The translations under genes were made by a program, and so were the position numbers. The notes beneath the pieces are model-generated. The model was not told the origin of the DNA, ran no database searches, and saw nothing but the letters and a program-made list of their open reading frames with translations. 64,000 nt of DNA from positions 310,001-374,000 of the forward strand of contig JANQOK010000013.1 of NCBI GenBank assembly GCA_028289645.1. Reading direction: 5' to 3'. Source of the DNA: Anderseniella sp. GTDB lineage: Bacteria > Pseudomonadota > Alphaproteobacteria > Rhizobiales > Aestuariivirgaceae. Of the stretch, positions 10,638-19,030 are shown one piece after another; the first letter of the stretch is position 1, and each line of letters starts with the position of its first letter.

Positions 10638-12413
10638 ATGAGCGTGGAATTCCGCAAAGAGCTGTTCGCCAATGAACGCGATGACAATCTCAACGAGATC
10701 GGCAAGGGCACCCAGCGTCAGGATGCGCTCGGCCACGTAACCGGGCGCTCGCCGTATTTCGATGACCACCTGTTTGAAGGCTTGTTGCAGATCCGCTGCG
10801 TGCGCAGCCCGCACCATCACGCCAGAATCCGGTCGGTGGACTATTCGCAGGCTGAGAAGATGCCCGGCGTGGTGCGCGTCATTCGTCCCGAGGATGTGCC
10901 GAACAACTTCAATACCCTGCTGAGCCTGCTGAATTTCGGGCGCGATGACGAGCCACTGCTGTCGTCGAAGAAGGTGAGTTACAAGGGTGAACCGGTGCTG
11001 GCGATTGTCGCAGGTTCCGATCGGCAGGCACGCGACGCAGTCGCCGCGGTCAGGGTTGACTGGGAAGTGCTGCCGCATGTGCTGGACGTGGAAGAGGCCA
11101 TGAAACCGAACGCGCCGGTGGTCAACGATGTCTACCCCAACAACACGTTCGACTATCACGACAAGTACGATCACCAGAAGCTGCGCTATGGTGATGTGGA
11201 GACGGCATTTGCCCAGGCCGACAAGATCGTCGAGGGCCGTTACCAGATGTCGCCCATCGAACAGGCGCCGGTTGAAACCAACGGGGCTATCGCTGCGCCT
11301 GAAACCAATGACCGGTTTGTCTGCTACACCTCCACGCAGGCCCTGTTTTTCTCGCTCGGCACAAGTGCCAAACTGCTCAATGTCAGTTCGAACCGGCTGC
11401 ATTTCATCGGCGGTACGGTTGGCGGAGGGTTCGGCGGCAAGGTCGACAGTCTGGTCGAGCCGGTGGCGATCCTGGCCTGCATGCTGACCGGCAAGCCATG
11501 CCGTTTCGTCTGGGACCGGGAAGAGGAGATGCAAGTCGGCGCACCGCGTGGCGGCGAGCGCTGGTACCTGAAAGACGGGGTGATGAATGACGGGCGCATC
11601 ATCGCGCGCCAGTTCACCGGCTATTTCGATTCAGGCGCCTATACGCGGCTGTCGAGCTACGCGATCATCAAGGGCACGGCGCATCTGCCCGGGCCTTATC
11701 ACATCCCCAATGTGAAGTCGGATGTGTTCTGCGTGTTCACCAACCGGACGCCGGCGACCGCCATGCGCGGCTTCGGTGTCACCGGCGTGGACTTTGCCAT
11801 TGAAAGCCAGATGGACAAGATCGCCCACGAAGTGGGCATGAACCCGGTCGAATTCCGGATTCTCAATGCCTATCGCGACGGCGACATGAAAGCCCATCGC
11901 CGAGAGGCCAAGAACTGCGCCCTGATCGAATGCGCGCAAGTGGCGGCTGAGAAAGCCAACTGGCCGATCCGGGATGAGTTCAAGCAGGCATCGTCGATGG
12001 TCGGCGGTGGCGGCGAACGGGCCCAGATCCCGCACACGGTCACCGACGAGGACGGCAAGATCGGTGAGCGCCGCGCCGGGCGCACCGGTGGCGGGCAGAC
12101 CCGCACCATCGCTCCGACCACTCCGGCACCCGCGCCGGCGGCCCACACCCCGCCGCCGCCGTCTGCGCCGCCGCCTGCTGCACCACCAGCGGCAGCAGAG
12201 CAACCGGCATATGCCCATCCGGCAGCGGCACCGGCCTATCAGCCGGCGGCGACACAGGCTCCACCACCAGTTGCACCTGCTGTCACACCCGCACCACCCC
12301 CGGCACCTGCAGCACCCGCGCCGGCATCCGACAGTGGCAGGCCGTCGGCGCGGCCGGTCAACCGGCCGGGCTACAGCCGTTTTGCTTCCAATTCCGGTTT
12401 CAGGAGACGCTGA
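10638..12413 (+). CDS. Molybdenum hydroxylase large subunit, N-terminal half with Pro/Ala-rich tail
   Basis: A 591-residue polypeptide covering the Ald_Xan_dh_C domain (about 20-140) and the first molybdopterin domain (about 160-465). Visible cofactor motifs are GGGFGGK at 262-268 and AMRGFG at 375-380, the latter of xanthine-dehydrogenase rather than CoxL (VAYRCSFR) type. Where a normal large subunit continues into its second molybdopterin domain, this one ends in a charged spacer and a Pro/Ala/Gln-rich tail (about 490-570), closing with RPGYSRFASNSGFRRR. The rest of the enzyme is the next gene in another frame. A TTG at 10629 is an alternative start; ATG 10638 is better spaced from AAGGAAG. 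A precedent for a split Mo subunit is nicotinate dehydrogenase of Eubacterium barkeri (NdhL/NdhM). Confidence 0.88.
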   Translation: MSVEFRKELFANERDDNLNEIGKGTQRQDALGHVTGRSPYFDDHLFEGLLQIRCVRSPHHHARIRSVDYSQAEKMPGVVRVIRPEDVPNNFNTLLSLLNFGRDDEPLLSSKKVSYKGEPVLAIVAGSDRQARDAVAAVRVDWEVLPHVLDVEEAMKPNAPVVNDVYPNNTFDYHDKYDHQKLRYGDVETAFAQADKIVEGRYQMSPIEQAPVETNGAIAAPETNDRFVCYTSTQALFFSLGTSAKLLNVSSNRLHFIGGTVGGGFGGKVDSLVEPVAILACMLTGKPCRFVWDREEEMQVGAPRGGERWYLKDGVMNDGRIIARQFTGYFDSGAYTRLSSYAIIKGTAHLPGPYHIPNVKSDVFCVFTNRTPATAMRGFGVTGVDFAIESQMDKIAHEVGMNPVEFRILNAYRDGDMKAHRREAKNCALIECAQVAAEKANWPIRDEFKQASSMVGGGGERAQIPHTVTDEDGKIGERRAGRTGGGQTRTIAPTTPAPAPAAHTPPPPSAPPPAAPPAAAEQPAYAHPAAAPAYQPAATQAPPPVAPAVTPAPPPAPAAPAPASDSGRPSARPVNRPGYSRFASNSGFRRR

Positions 12414-12415
12414 AC
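12402..12415 (+). promoter_or_regulatory. Ribosome-binding site for the second half of the split large subunit
   Basis: AGGAGA at 12402-12407 is eight bases before ATG 12416, inside the 3' end of the preceding gene. This strong, well-spaced site supports independent initiation of the C-terminal half rather than a sequencing frameshift in a single gene. Confidence 0.7.
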
Positions 12416-13438
12416 ATGAGCATTCACAAGGGCAGGGGCTTTGCCACCATCAACTACCCGATCGGCATGAACCTGGGCGGCGATCCGAGCCAGGCTCTGG
12501 TGCACTCCAATCCGGACGGCAAGTTCGGCGTGGCGCTGTCGTCGATCGACCTGGGCCAGGGCATGAAACAGGTGACCCGGCAAATCGCCGCTGAGACCCT
12601 GGGCGTGCCGGTGGAAGACGTTTACGTGGACACCGCCGACAGCGATACCGGCCCGCACTGCATGGGCTCGTTTGCCTCGCGCGGTACGCACCGGGTCGGC
12701 AATGCGGTGATCCAGGCGGCCAAGGAAGCCCGCGCGGTGATGCTGGAGGCGGCAGCCGAAGAGCTTGAAGTCAATGCAGCCGACCTTGAGACCGATGGCA
12801 AGGGCAACATATTTGTCCGCGGTGCGCCATCCAGGTCGATCTCCACCGGCGAGGCCTGCGGTGCGGCCCAGTTCAAGCACGGCAAGACTGTGTCGGGCCG
12901 CGGCATCTTCCTGATCCCGATGTCGGACGTTGATCCGGAGACTGGCGAGATGACACCGGTGTCGTGCTACGCACATGCCGCGCTGGTCGTGGACATCGAG
13001 GTCGACGACGAAACCGGGGAAGTGGACGTCAAGGAGATGAACTCCGCCTATGAGGTCGGCCGGGCGCTCAATCCGCGCATGGTGGAGCAGCAACTGGTCG
13101 GCGGTGCCTGGATGGGTATGAGCCACGCTTTGTGGGAGACGACGGAGCCGTATTACCCCGAGCGCAGCCATGGTCCGACTGACTTCAATCAGTACCTGAT
13201 GCCGGGACCCGGTGACATTGCCACCCACAACGTGGCCATCCTGGAACGACCGGCACCAGATGGCCCCTATGGCGGCAAGGGGCCCGGCGAGATGTGCGCC
13301 AATCCCGTGCTGCCGGCGGTGGCCAACGCGGTCTTCAACGCGGTCGGCGTGCGTATCGACGAACTGCCGATCACGCCGGAAAAGATATTGCGCGGCATCA
13401 AGGCCAATGGCGGCGCCCAGCCGCAGGGCCAGCGGTAG
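12416..13438 (+). CDS. Molybdenum hydroxylase large subunit, C-terminal half (catalytic Glu)
   Basis: A 340-residue polypeptide equal to the second molybdopterin domain. It opens with KGRGFATINYPIGMN, a junction normally inside the large subunit. It has SIDLGQGMKQV (Gln contact to the cofactor), ASRGTHRVGNAV, and GGKGPGE at 286-292 with the conserved active-site glutamate at 292. With the previous gene it makes one complete catalytic unit. It has its own RBS and begins two bases after the previous stop, in a different frame. The substrate cannot be read from sequence; XDH-type loops suggest an N-heterocycle or aldehyde rather than CO. Confidence 0.9.
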   Translation: MSIHKGRGFATINYPIGMNLGGDPSQALVHSNPDGKFGVALSSIDLGQGMKQVTRQIAAETLGVPVEDVYVDTADSDTGPHCMGSFASRGTHRVGNAVIQAAKEARAVMLEAAAEELEVNAADLETDGKGNIFVRGAPSRSISTGEACGAAQFKHGKTVSGRGIFLIPMSDVDPETGEMTPVSCYAHAALVVDIEVDDETGEVDVKEMNSAYEVGRALNPRMVEQQLVGGAWMGMSHALWETTEPYYPERSHGPTDFNQYLMPGPGDIATHNVAILERPAPDGPYGGKGPGEMCANPVLPAVANAVFNAVGVRIDELPITPEKILRGIKANGGAQPQGQR

Positions 13439-13456
13439 AAACGAACAGGGAAGCTC

Positions 13457-14338
13457 ATGCCCGTCAACGCAACCATCGCTGGGATATCCAACCCGCCGGA
13501 GCTGCATGAGGCTCTGCAGGCGGCGCAGTACCTGTCGGATGACGGTCTGTCGACATCGGCCTACCTGGCGCTGGCTCTGGGCAAGCCTCTGCTGCTGGAA
13601 GGTGCGCCAGGCGTCGGCAAGACCGAGGCCGCCAAGGCCCTGGCCTCGATTCTCGGCCGGCGGCTGATCCGGTTGCAGTGCTATGAGGGCATTGATGCGG
13701 GCGCAGCACTTTATGAATGGAACTATCCGCGCCAGATGCTGGCCATCCGCCAGGCCGGCGATGAGTATGTCAACATTTACAAGGATGACTTCCTGATCGC
13801 CCGGCCGATGCTGGATGCGCTGCAATCGGGTGGCAACGCGCTGCTGTTGATCGACGAGATCGACCGGTCGGATCACGAGTTTGAAGCTTTCCTGCTGGAG
13901 TTCCTGTCTGACTTCCAGATTTCCATTCCCGAGCGCGGCACGGTGCGCGCAGATCAGCGTCCGGTGGTCGTGCTGACCTCAAACCGCACCCGCGAGTTGC
14001 ATGAAGCGTTGCGCAGACGCTGCGTCTATCACTGGATCGATTACCCGGACGCCTTGCGCGAGGCGGAAATTGTCATGATGCGGGCCAGTTCCGTGGCGCG
14101 CGACACCGCCGACCGGGTTGTGGCCGCCGTGGACCGGTTGCGGGCCGAACCGTTGACCAAGCCGCCCGGTATTGCCGAGACGGTGGAATGGGCGGAGGCC
14201 GCGACATTGCTGCAGTCGCAGGGTGCGCAGTGGCCGGACGCATTCAAGCGGGCCATCGGCGTGGCGCTGAAGGACCAGGATGATCTCACTTTCGTACATG
14301 ACCGGCTCGATCAGCTGATTACGGGGACGGCGGCATGA
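13457..14338 (+). CDS. MoxR-type AAA+ ATPase (CoxD-like maturation factor)
   Basis: A 293-residue AAA+ protein with Walker A EGAPGVGKTE near residue 50, Walker B ALLLIDEIDRSD near residue 130 and sensor VVLTSNRTRELHEALRRR. In CO dehydrogenase operons CoxD works with the VWA protein CoxE to mature the Mo active site. Here it follows the large subunit directly and overlaps the CoxE-like gene by four bases (ATGA), the expected pairing. It supports the view that the split enzyme is assembled and active. Confidence 0.9.
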   Translation: MPVNATIAGISNPPELHEALQAAQYLSDDGLSTSAYLALALGKPLLLEGAPGVGKTEAAKALASILGRRLIRLQCYEGIDAGAALYEWNYPRQMLAIRQAGDEYVNIYKDDFLIARPMLDALQSGGNALLLIDEIDRSDHEFEAFLLEFLSDFQISIPERGTVRADQRPVVVLTSNRTRELHEALRRRCVYHWIDYPDALREAEIVMMRASSVARDTADRVVAAVDRLRAEPLTKPPGIAETVEWAEAATLLQSQGAQWPDAFKRAIGVALKDQDDLTFVHDRLDQLITGTAA

Positions 14339-15450
14339 GCATCACCCAGCCATTGCCTCGCGCGGCGGAGCCGTTTGTCGAGTTTGCCTCCCTGCTGCGG
14401 GAGAACGGGTTTTCCGTGGCGCCTGAGCAGACCATGGGCTTCATCGAGGCCGTGGGGCTGCTGGGCCCGCGCGACATGAACGACCTGTTGCAGGCGGGCC
14501 GGGCGATGTTTGCGCCGCCACCGGAACGCCGGCCTGAGTTCGATGCGCTGTTTCGGATGAAGTTTCTCGGCCAGTCGATCCCGGTACCCGCATCGGGACC
14601 GGACGAAGATGAATTGCTGGTCGGTGAGGAAGCTGCCGGTGACAGTGAGCCACCGGAGCTCGATGAGTTGAATGAAGCCGGCGGCGAAGCAACCGGCAGC
14701 GAAATCCTGTCGACGCGGCAGTTCGCCGGTGTCGACGATATCGAAGCGCTGCGGCGGTTCCGCAGGGTGGCACGGGAGCGGTTGCCGGTGCGCAGGTCTT
14801 ACCGGCGCGCGGCCGCCAACAAGGGTGACGGCTGGAACATGCGCAAGGTGTTTCGCCAGGCGGTGCAGCGCGATGGCGAAGTGATCGAGCTGCCAAAGCT
14901 GCGGCGCAAGCTGCGCCAGCGCCGGATCGTGCTGCTGATTGACGTGTCCGGCTCGATGAAGGATCAGACCGACAGTTATCTGCGGTTTGCCCACGCGATT
15001 GCCCAGGCCGGACAGCGTATCGAGGTATTCACACTCGGCACCCGGCTGACGCGGATCACCCGCGCCATGAAGGTGCGCAACCGGGCACAGGCACTGAACC
15101 TGGTTTCTGGCATTGTCGCCGACTGGGATGGCGGCACCCGGCTCGGGGATGCATTGCAGGCGTTTCTCGACATCCCGCGGTTTGCCGGGTTTACCCGCGG
15201 TGCCGCGGTGCTGACCCTTTCGGATGGACTGGAGCGCGGTGATCACGCCACGCTGGTCGAGGCGGTTGAAAAACTGTCGCGGCTGGCGTGGAAACTGATC
15301 TGGCTGACACCGCTGGCGGGCGATGCAGGCTACCGGCCGGAGACGGCGGCGATGCAGGCCATCATGCCGTACCTGGATTCGATTGAAGACGGCAGTTCGG
15401 TGAGCGCGCTGTGCGAGCGGGTGCTGGCGCTCAGGCAGGAGGCTGCCTAG
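14335..15450 (+). CDS. VWA domain protein (CoxE-like maturation factor)
   Basis: A 371-residue CoxE-type protein. A helical acidic N-terminal half (about 1-190) is followed by a von Willebrand A domain with an intact MIDAS motif IDVSGSMKDQTD, first Asp at residue 203, and DWDGGTRLG and LTLSDGLERGD further on. It partners the MoxR ATPase, with which it shares an ATGA overlap. Its TAG is immediately followed by the ATG of the next gene, so the hydrolase genes downstream are in the same transcription unit. Confidence 0.9.
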   Translation: MSITQPLPRAAEPFVEFASLLRENGFSVAPEQTMGFIEAVGLLGPRDMNDLLQAGRAMFAPPPERRPEFDALFRMKFLGQSIPVPASGPDEDELLVGEEAAGDSEPPELDELNEAGGEATGSEILSTRQFAGVDDIEALRRFRRVARERLPVRRSYRRAAANKGDGWNMRKVFRQAVQRDGEVIELPKLRRKLRQRRIVLLIDVSGSMKDQTDSYLRFAHAIAQAGQRIEVFTLGTRLTRITRAMKVRNRAQALNLVSGIVADWDGGTRLGDALQAFLDIPRFAGFTRGAAVLTLSDGLERGDHATLVEAVEKLSRLAWKLIWLTPLAGDAGYRPETAAMQAIMPYLDSIEDGSSVSALCERVLALRQEAA

Positions 15451-16332
15451 ATGGCTATCATCGACGCGCATCATCACATTTGGCGGCAGACCGATCTGCC
15501 GTGGCTGCTCGGGCCGGAACAGCCGCGCATATTCGGGCCCTACAAGGCGATCATGCGCGATTACCTGATCGACGAGTTCCTCGATGACATCAAGGGATCC
15601 GGTATCACCAAATCAGTCTATGTGCAGGCCAACTGGGCGCCGAACTGGTTTGCCGACGAGGCGGCCTGGGTGCAGTCGGTGGCGGACAAGTCCGGCTGGC
15701 CGCACGCCATCGTAGGTTACGCCGATTTCACCGGCGACGATGTGCGCCCGCAGCTTGAGAAGCTGAAGGTCAATCCGCTGATGCGCGGTATCCGACAGCA
15801 GTTTCACTGGCACGAGGAGCCGATGTATCGGTTTGCCGCGCGGCCCGACCTGCCGGCAGATCCAAAGGTGCAGAGCAATGTTGCAAAGCTGGCCGATTAT
15901 GGCTGGTCGTTTGACCTGCAGGTGTTCACCGGCCAGATGAAGGATGCAGCCGCGCTGGCAAAGGCATGCCCGGACGTGACCTTTATCCTGCAGCATGCCG
16001 GCATGCTGGAAGACCTGTCCGAAAAGGGGGTTGCGGCCTGGCGCAACGGCATGAAGCGGCTGGCCAACGAGCCGAATGTGGTGTCGAAACTGTCGGCTTT
16101 CGGCACCTTCATCCATCGCAACGATGCCGAGCACATCAAGGCCATTCTGACCGACACGGTTGAGATATTCGGGGCCGAGCGCTGCCTGTTCGGCTCCAAC
16201 TATCCGATCGAGAAGCTGTGGACCAGCTACGGCGACCTGATGGGCGCTTTCAAGACGGCAGCTTCGGGCCTGCCGAAGGCGGAGCAGAAGGCAATTTTCC
16301 ACGACACCGCGCAGCGGGTCTACAACCTCTAG
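15451..16332 (+). CDS. Amidohydrolase 2 / COG3618-type TIM-barrel hydrolase, probable lactonase
   Basis: A 293-residue metal-dependent TIM-barrel hydrolase. The metal site begins IIDAHHHIWRQTDLPWL at residues 3-19. Other blocks are SVYVQANWAPNWFADEA, NPLMRGIRQQFHW, FILQHAGML and CLFGSNYPIEKLW, the usual end motif with the last metal Asp position read as Asn-Tyr here. COG3618 includes L-fucono- and L-rhamnono-lactonases, 4-sulfomuconolactone hydrolase and 2-pyrone-4,6-dicarboxylate lactonase. It abuts the CoxE-like gene with no gap, so it probably opens a ring or lactone formed downstream of the Mo hydroxylase (inference). Confidence 0.87.
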   Translation: MAIIDAHHHIWRQTDLPWLLGPEQPRIFGPYKAIMRDYLIDEFLDDIKGSGITKSVYVQANWAPNWFADEAAWVQSVADKSGWPHAIVGYADFTGDDVRPQLEKLKVNPLMRGIRQQFHWHEEPMYRFAARPDLPADPKVQSNVAKLADYGWSFDLQVFTGQMKDAAALAKACPDVTFILQHAGMLEDLSEKGVAAWRNGMKRLANEPNVVSKLSAFGTFIHRNDAEHIKAILTDTVEIFGAERCLFGSNYPIEKLWTSYGDLMGAFKTAASGLPKAEQKAIFHDTAQRVYNL

Positions 16333-16407
16333 GGCTTGGATACTTGCCCCGGACGAACAAGAAAACAGGCCGTAATCCGGCCAGAGCGACGAAGGGAGAA
16401 CTTAAAA

Positions 16408-17256
16408 ATGGCACTTGAAATCAAGATCCTCGACTACGGCGATATCGAGCTGGAGACCAGCTTCCTGGTGCTGGGACATGAGTGCGGGCGCATTCGCCGG
16501 GTGCCGGTGTACGGTTTCCTGATCCTGGGCGGCAGGTATCCGATCCTGGTCGATACCGGGTATCGCGACAATGCGATCATGGAGTCGCTCGGCATGCGCG
16601 GCCTGCAGTTCCACGACAACATGATTGAAAACCAGTTGGCCAAGCACGGGGTGAAACTGGGCGATGTGCGCTACATACTGCATACGCATCTGCACATCGA
16701 CCATGCCGGCAAGGACGATCATTTCAACATGAACACCACCGTGGTGATCAATCGCCGCGAGATGGAGTTCTCCGTTTCCGGGATCATGTACCCGCAATAT
16801 CCCAAGCCGGACATCAAGCATCTGGTTGACCGCATCTATGAGCCCGAAGCGATGCGGTTCCTCGACCTTGAAATCACCGGGGCGGAAGAGATTATTCCCG
16901 GCGTGTGGTGCGAGGCTGCCGGTGCTCATACTGAAGGGTCGATGAATGTGATCGTCGAAACCGCTGAGGGTCTGGCGTGCATCTGCGGCGACGTGATCTA
17001 TGACTTCAACGACCAGATCGTCAATCACGTCAACACCAACAACTGGATGGAACCGCGGGTGACCGGCAACCATTCGGAGTCCAAACGGGCGGAAAAGGGT
17101 GCCATCAAGAAGCTCCTGACCAACTACACCTTCCTGCTGCCGGTGCATGACCGTCCGGCCAAGATTGAGCACCAGCAGGTTGTTGGCAGGCTTGGCATGA
17201 GCGTGCCGGGTCCAATCACTGAAACCGTTGCCAACCGCGATTGGTTCCCGATGTAG
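16408..17256 (+). CDS. MBL-fold hydrolase, N-acyl homoserine lactonase family
   Basis: A 282-residue metallo-beta-lactamase-fold enzyme. The zinc motif HTHLHIDHAG lies at residues 92-101 (His94, His96, Asp98, His99). Further ligands appear in GAHTEGSMNVIVE, CGDVIYDFND and PVHDRPAK. The family includes AHL lactonases and other lactone hydrolases. ATG 16408 is preceded by GGGAGAA; an in-frame start at 16336 would add 24 residues with no homology. It is placed between two other potential lactonases, and the pathway context makes quorum quenching a less likely role than catabolism. Confidence 0.87.
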   Translation: MALEIKILDYGDIELETSFLVLGHECGRIRRVPVYGFLILGGRYPILVDTGYRDNAIMESLGMRGLQFHDNMIENQLAKHGVKLGDVRYILHTHLHIDHAGKDDHFNMNTTVVINRREMEFSVSGIMYPQYPKPDIKHLVDRIYEPEAMRFLDLEITGAEEIIPGVWCEAAGAHTEGSMNVIVETAEGLACICGDVIYDFNDQIVNHVNTNNWMEPRVTGNHSESKRAEKGAIKKLLTNYTFLLPVHDRPAKIEHQQVVGRLGMSVPGPITETVANRDWFPM

Positions 17257-17286
17257 CGGCGGATCAATTCCAAGGAGAGATTTGCC

Positions 17287-18897
17287 ATGGCACATGATGC
17301 GCTTGATCCGTCGTTCCGCGATCTGATCGACGAACATGCCCCGGTTCTACAACTGGGTACCGGTTTCAACTTCACCGAAGGCCCGATCTGGCATCCAGCG
17401 GAACAGTATCTGCTGTTTTCCGACATGCCTGACGACAAGCGCCGGCGCTGGGACAGCCATGGCGTGCGCGAGGTTATGCATCCGTCCAACAAGGGCAACG
17501 GCATGACCTATGACGGCGACCTCAACCTTTTGGTGTGTGAGCACGCCACGTCGTCGGTGGCCCGGTTTCGCCCCGATGGCAGCCGCCAGGTGCTGGCCAG
17601 CCACTATGAAGGCCGCGAACTGAACAGCCCCAACGACCTGGTAGTCAAGTCGGACGGCTCGATCTGGTTCTCCGATCCGACCTATGGCCGGATGCCGGGC
17701 TTTGGGGTTGAGCGGGAGGTGCAACTCGGGTTTCAGGGGGTCTACAAGATCGCCGCCGGCGCGTCACCGGGTGCCGAACCGGAACTGGTCGTCGACCGCT
17801 ATACCTTCTCGCAGCCCAATGGTCTGTGTTTCTCACCGGACGAAAAGCTGCTCTACATCAATGACACGGTACAGGCGAACATTCGCGTCTATGACGTGAC
17901 CGCCTCCGGCTCGCTGACAAACGGCCGGCTGTTTGCCTCTGGTATCCAGGACAGCTCGAAACCGGGCGTTCCGGACGGCATGAAGTGCGACATGCACGGC
18001 AATGTCTGGGTGACAGCGCCGGCCGGCATCTGGGTCTACAACCCGCAAGGCATGCTGATCGGCAAGGTGCAGGTGCCGGAACTGGTGGCCAACATACACT
18101 GGGGCGGCGACAACTGGCGCACCCTGTTCATCTGCGCCACCCATTCATTGTACTCCGTCGAAACCCGGATCGGCCCGCGCAACGAGCCATTCATGAGAGT
18201 GGGGGCAGGGGCAGGATCGTCGTCGGCATCGACACCTGCTGCCTCTGCACCGGCGCAGGCTGCGACGGCACCATCGCCTGCCGGCAATGGACTGCATCTG
18301 CAGCCGTTCAAGTGCGCGCTGATCATCCAGGACATGCAGAACGACGTCGTCATCGACGGCGGCGCGTTTGCCGACTCCGGTTCGCCGGCGCACTGCAAGC
18401 AGCAGAACAATATCGAGAACATCCGGCGGCTGGCGGATGCCTGCCGGACAGCCGGTGTTCCGGTCATCCATGTCTGGTTCATCGTCGAGCCCGGCGCGCC
18501 GGGGGTGACCATGAACGCGCCGCTGTTCGAGGGGTTGCGGGACGCCAACGCGCTGGTGCGCGGTACCTGGGGCGTGGCGCCTGTGTCCGGGCTGGAACCG
18601 CAGGCCGGCGATCATGTGGTTACAAAGTGCCGGATGAGTGCCTGGGAAGGCACCAACCTGGAGACCATATTGAAGGCGACGGGGCGCGACACGATCATCG
18701 AAACCGGTGCCTGGACCAACATGTCCATCGAGCATACTGCGCGCACCGGCGCCGACAAGGGATACAACATGGTGATCCCGGAAGACGGCTGCTCGACCAT
18801 GAACGCCGAATGGCACAACGCGTCGATCAACTTCGCCCTGCAGAACGTGTCGAAGGTGGTCAAGACGGACGAGGTGATTGCGGCGTTGAGGGGGTAG
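17287..18897 (+). CDS. SMP-30/gluconolactonase domain fused to an isochorismatase-like hydrolase domain
   Basis: A 536-residue fusion. Residues 1 to about 305 are an SMP-30/LRE beta-propeller lactonase with metal-site blocks FNFTEGPIWHP, NSPNDLVVKSDGSIWFSDP and VPDGMKCDMHGNVWV. Residues 308-337 are a Gly/Ser/Ala/Pro linker. Residues 338-536 are an isochorismatase-like fold with the expected Asp349 (IIQDMQND) and Lys447 (VTKCRMSAW). The position of the nucleophilic Cys is Ser480 in ETGAWTNMSIEHTARTG. The propeller would open a lactone. The second domain would cleave an amide or related bond with a Ser, or use the non-Cys mechanism of true isochorismatases. It is the last gene of the run; convergent genes follow. 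Confidence 0.88.
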   Translation: MAHDALDPSFRDLIDEHAPVLQLGTGFNFTEGPIWHPAEQYLLFSDMPDDKRRRWDSHGVREVMHPSNKGNGMTYDGDLNLLVCEHATSSVARFRPDGSRQVLASHYEGRELNSPNDLVVKSDGSIWFSDPTYGRMPGFGVEREVQLGFQGVYKIAAGASPGAEPELVVDRYTFSQPNGLCFSPDEKLLYINDTVQANIRVYDVTASGSLTNGRLFASGIQDSSKPGVPDGMKCDMHGNVWVTAPAGIWVYNPQGMLIGKVQVPELVANIHWGGDNWRTLFICATHSLYSVETRIGPRNEPFMRVGAGAGSSSASTPAASAPAQAATAPSPAGNGLHLQPFKCALIIQDMQNDVVIDGGAFADSGSPAHCKQQNNIENIRRLADACRTAGVPVIHVWFIVEPGAPGVTMNAPLFEGLRDANALVRGTWGVAPVSGLEPQAGDHVVTKCRMSAWEGTNLETILKATGRDTIIETGAWTNMSIEHTARTGADKGYNMVIPEDGCSTMNAEWHNASINFALQNVSKVVKTDEVIAALRG

Positions 18898-18914
18898 GGG
18901 AGTTCAGTGCCGTT

Positions 18915-18999
18915 GTCATCCCAGCGAAGGCTGGGATCCAGGATGAGTGCCAGATCAGATGTGCGCTGAGGGGTGGATTCCAGCCTTCGCTGGAATGAC
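18915..18999. repeat. 85-bp inverted-repeat element, copy 1
   Basis: Imperfect 26-base arms (GTCATCCCAGCGAAGGCTGG... and ...CCAGCCTTCGCTGGAATGAC) flank a 33-base core. Copy 2 at 35352-35436 has the same arms and total length but an unrelated core. It lies between convergent genes and could fold into a long hairpin. Elements of this look are common between alphaproteobacterial genes. Confidence 0.85.
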
Positions 19000-19030
19000 G
19001 TTCGCGCGATTCCGAGGCTTGTCGTACAGT

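Noticed and set aside
9909..11534. A 541-codon minus-strand frame opposite the hydroxylase genes
   Set aside because: It runs across two well-supported genes with FAD, Fe-S and Mo cofactor motifs. High GC codon structure explains it.
12380..12420. A frameshift as the cause of the split large subunit
   Set aside because: The first half ends in its own non-homologous tail and stop, and the second has an independent, well-spaced RBS and ATG; this looks like a true split, though resequencing could still show otherwise.
12371..13876. A 501-codon minus-strand frame spanning the second hydroxylase half and the MoxR gene
   Set aside because: It has no recognisable domain and overlaps genes with clear cofactor and Walker motifs.
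16408..17256. The MBL enzyme as a quorum-quenching AHL lactonase
   Set aside because: The family name is broad and the gene is embedded in a catabolic operon, so a pathway lactonase is more likely.
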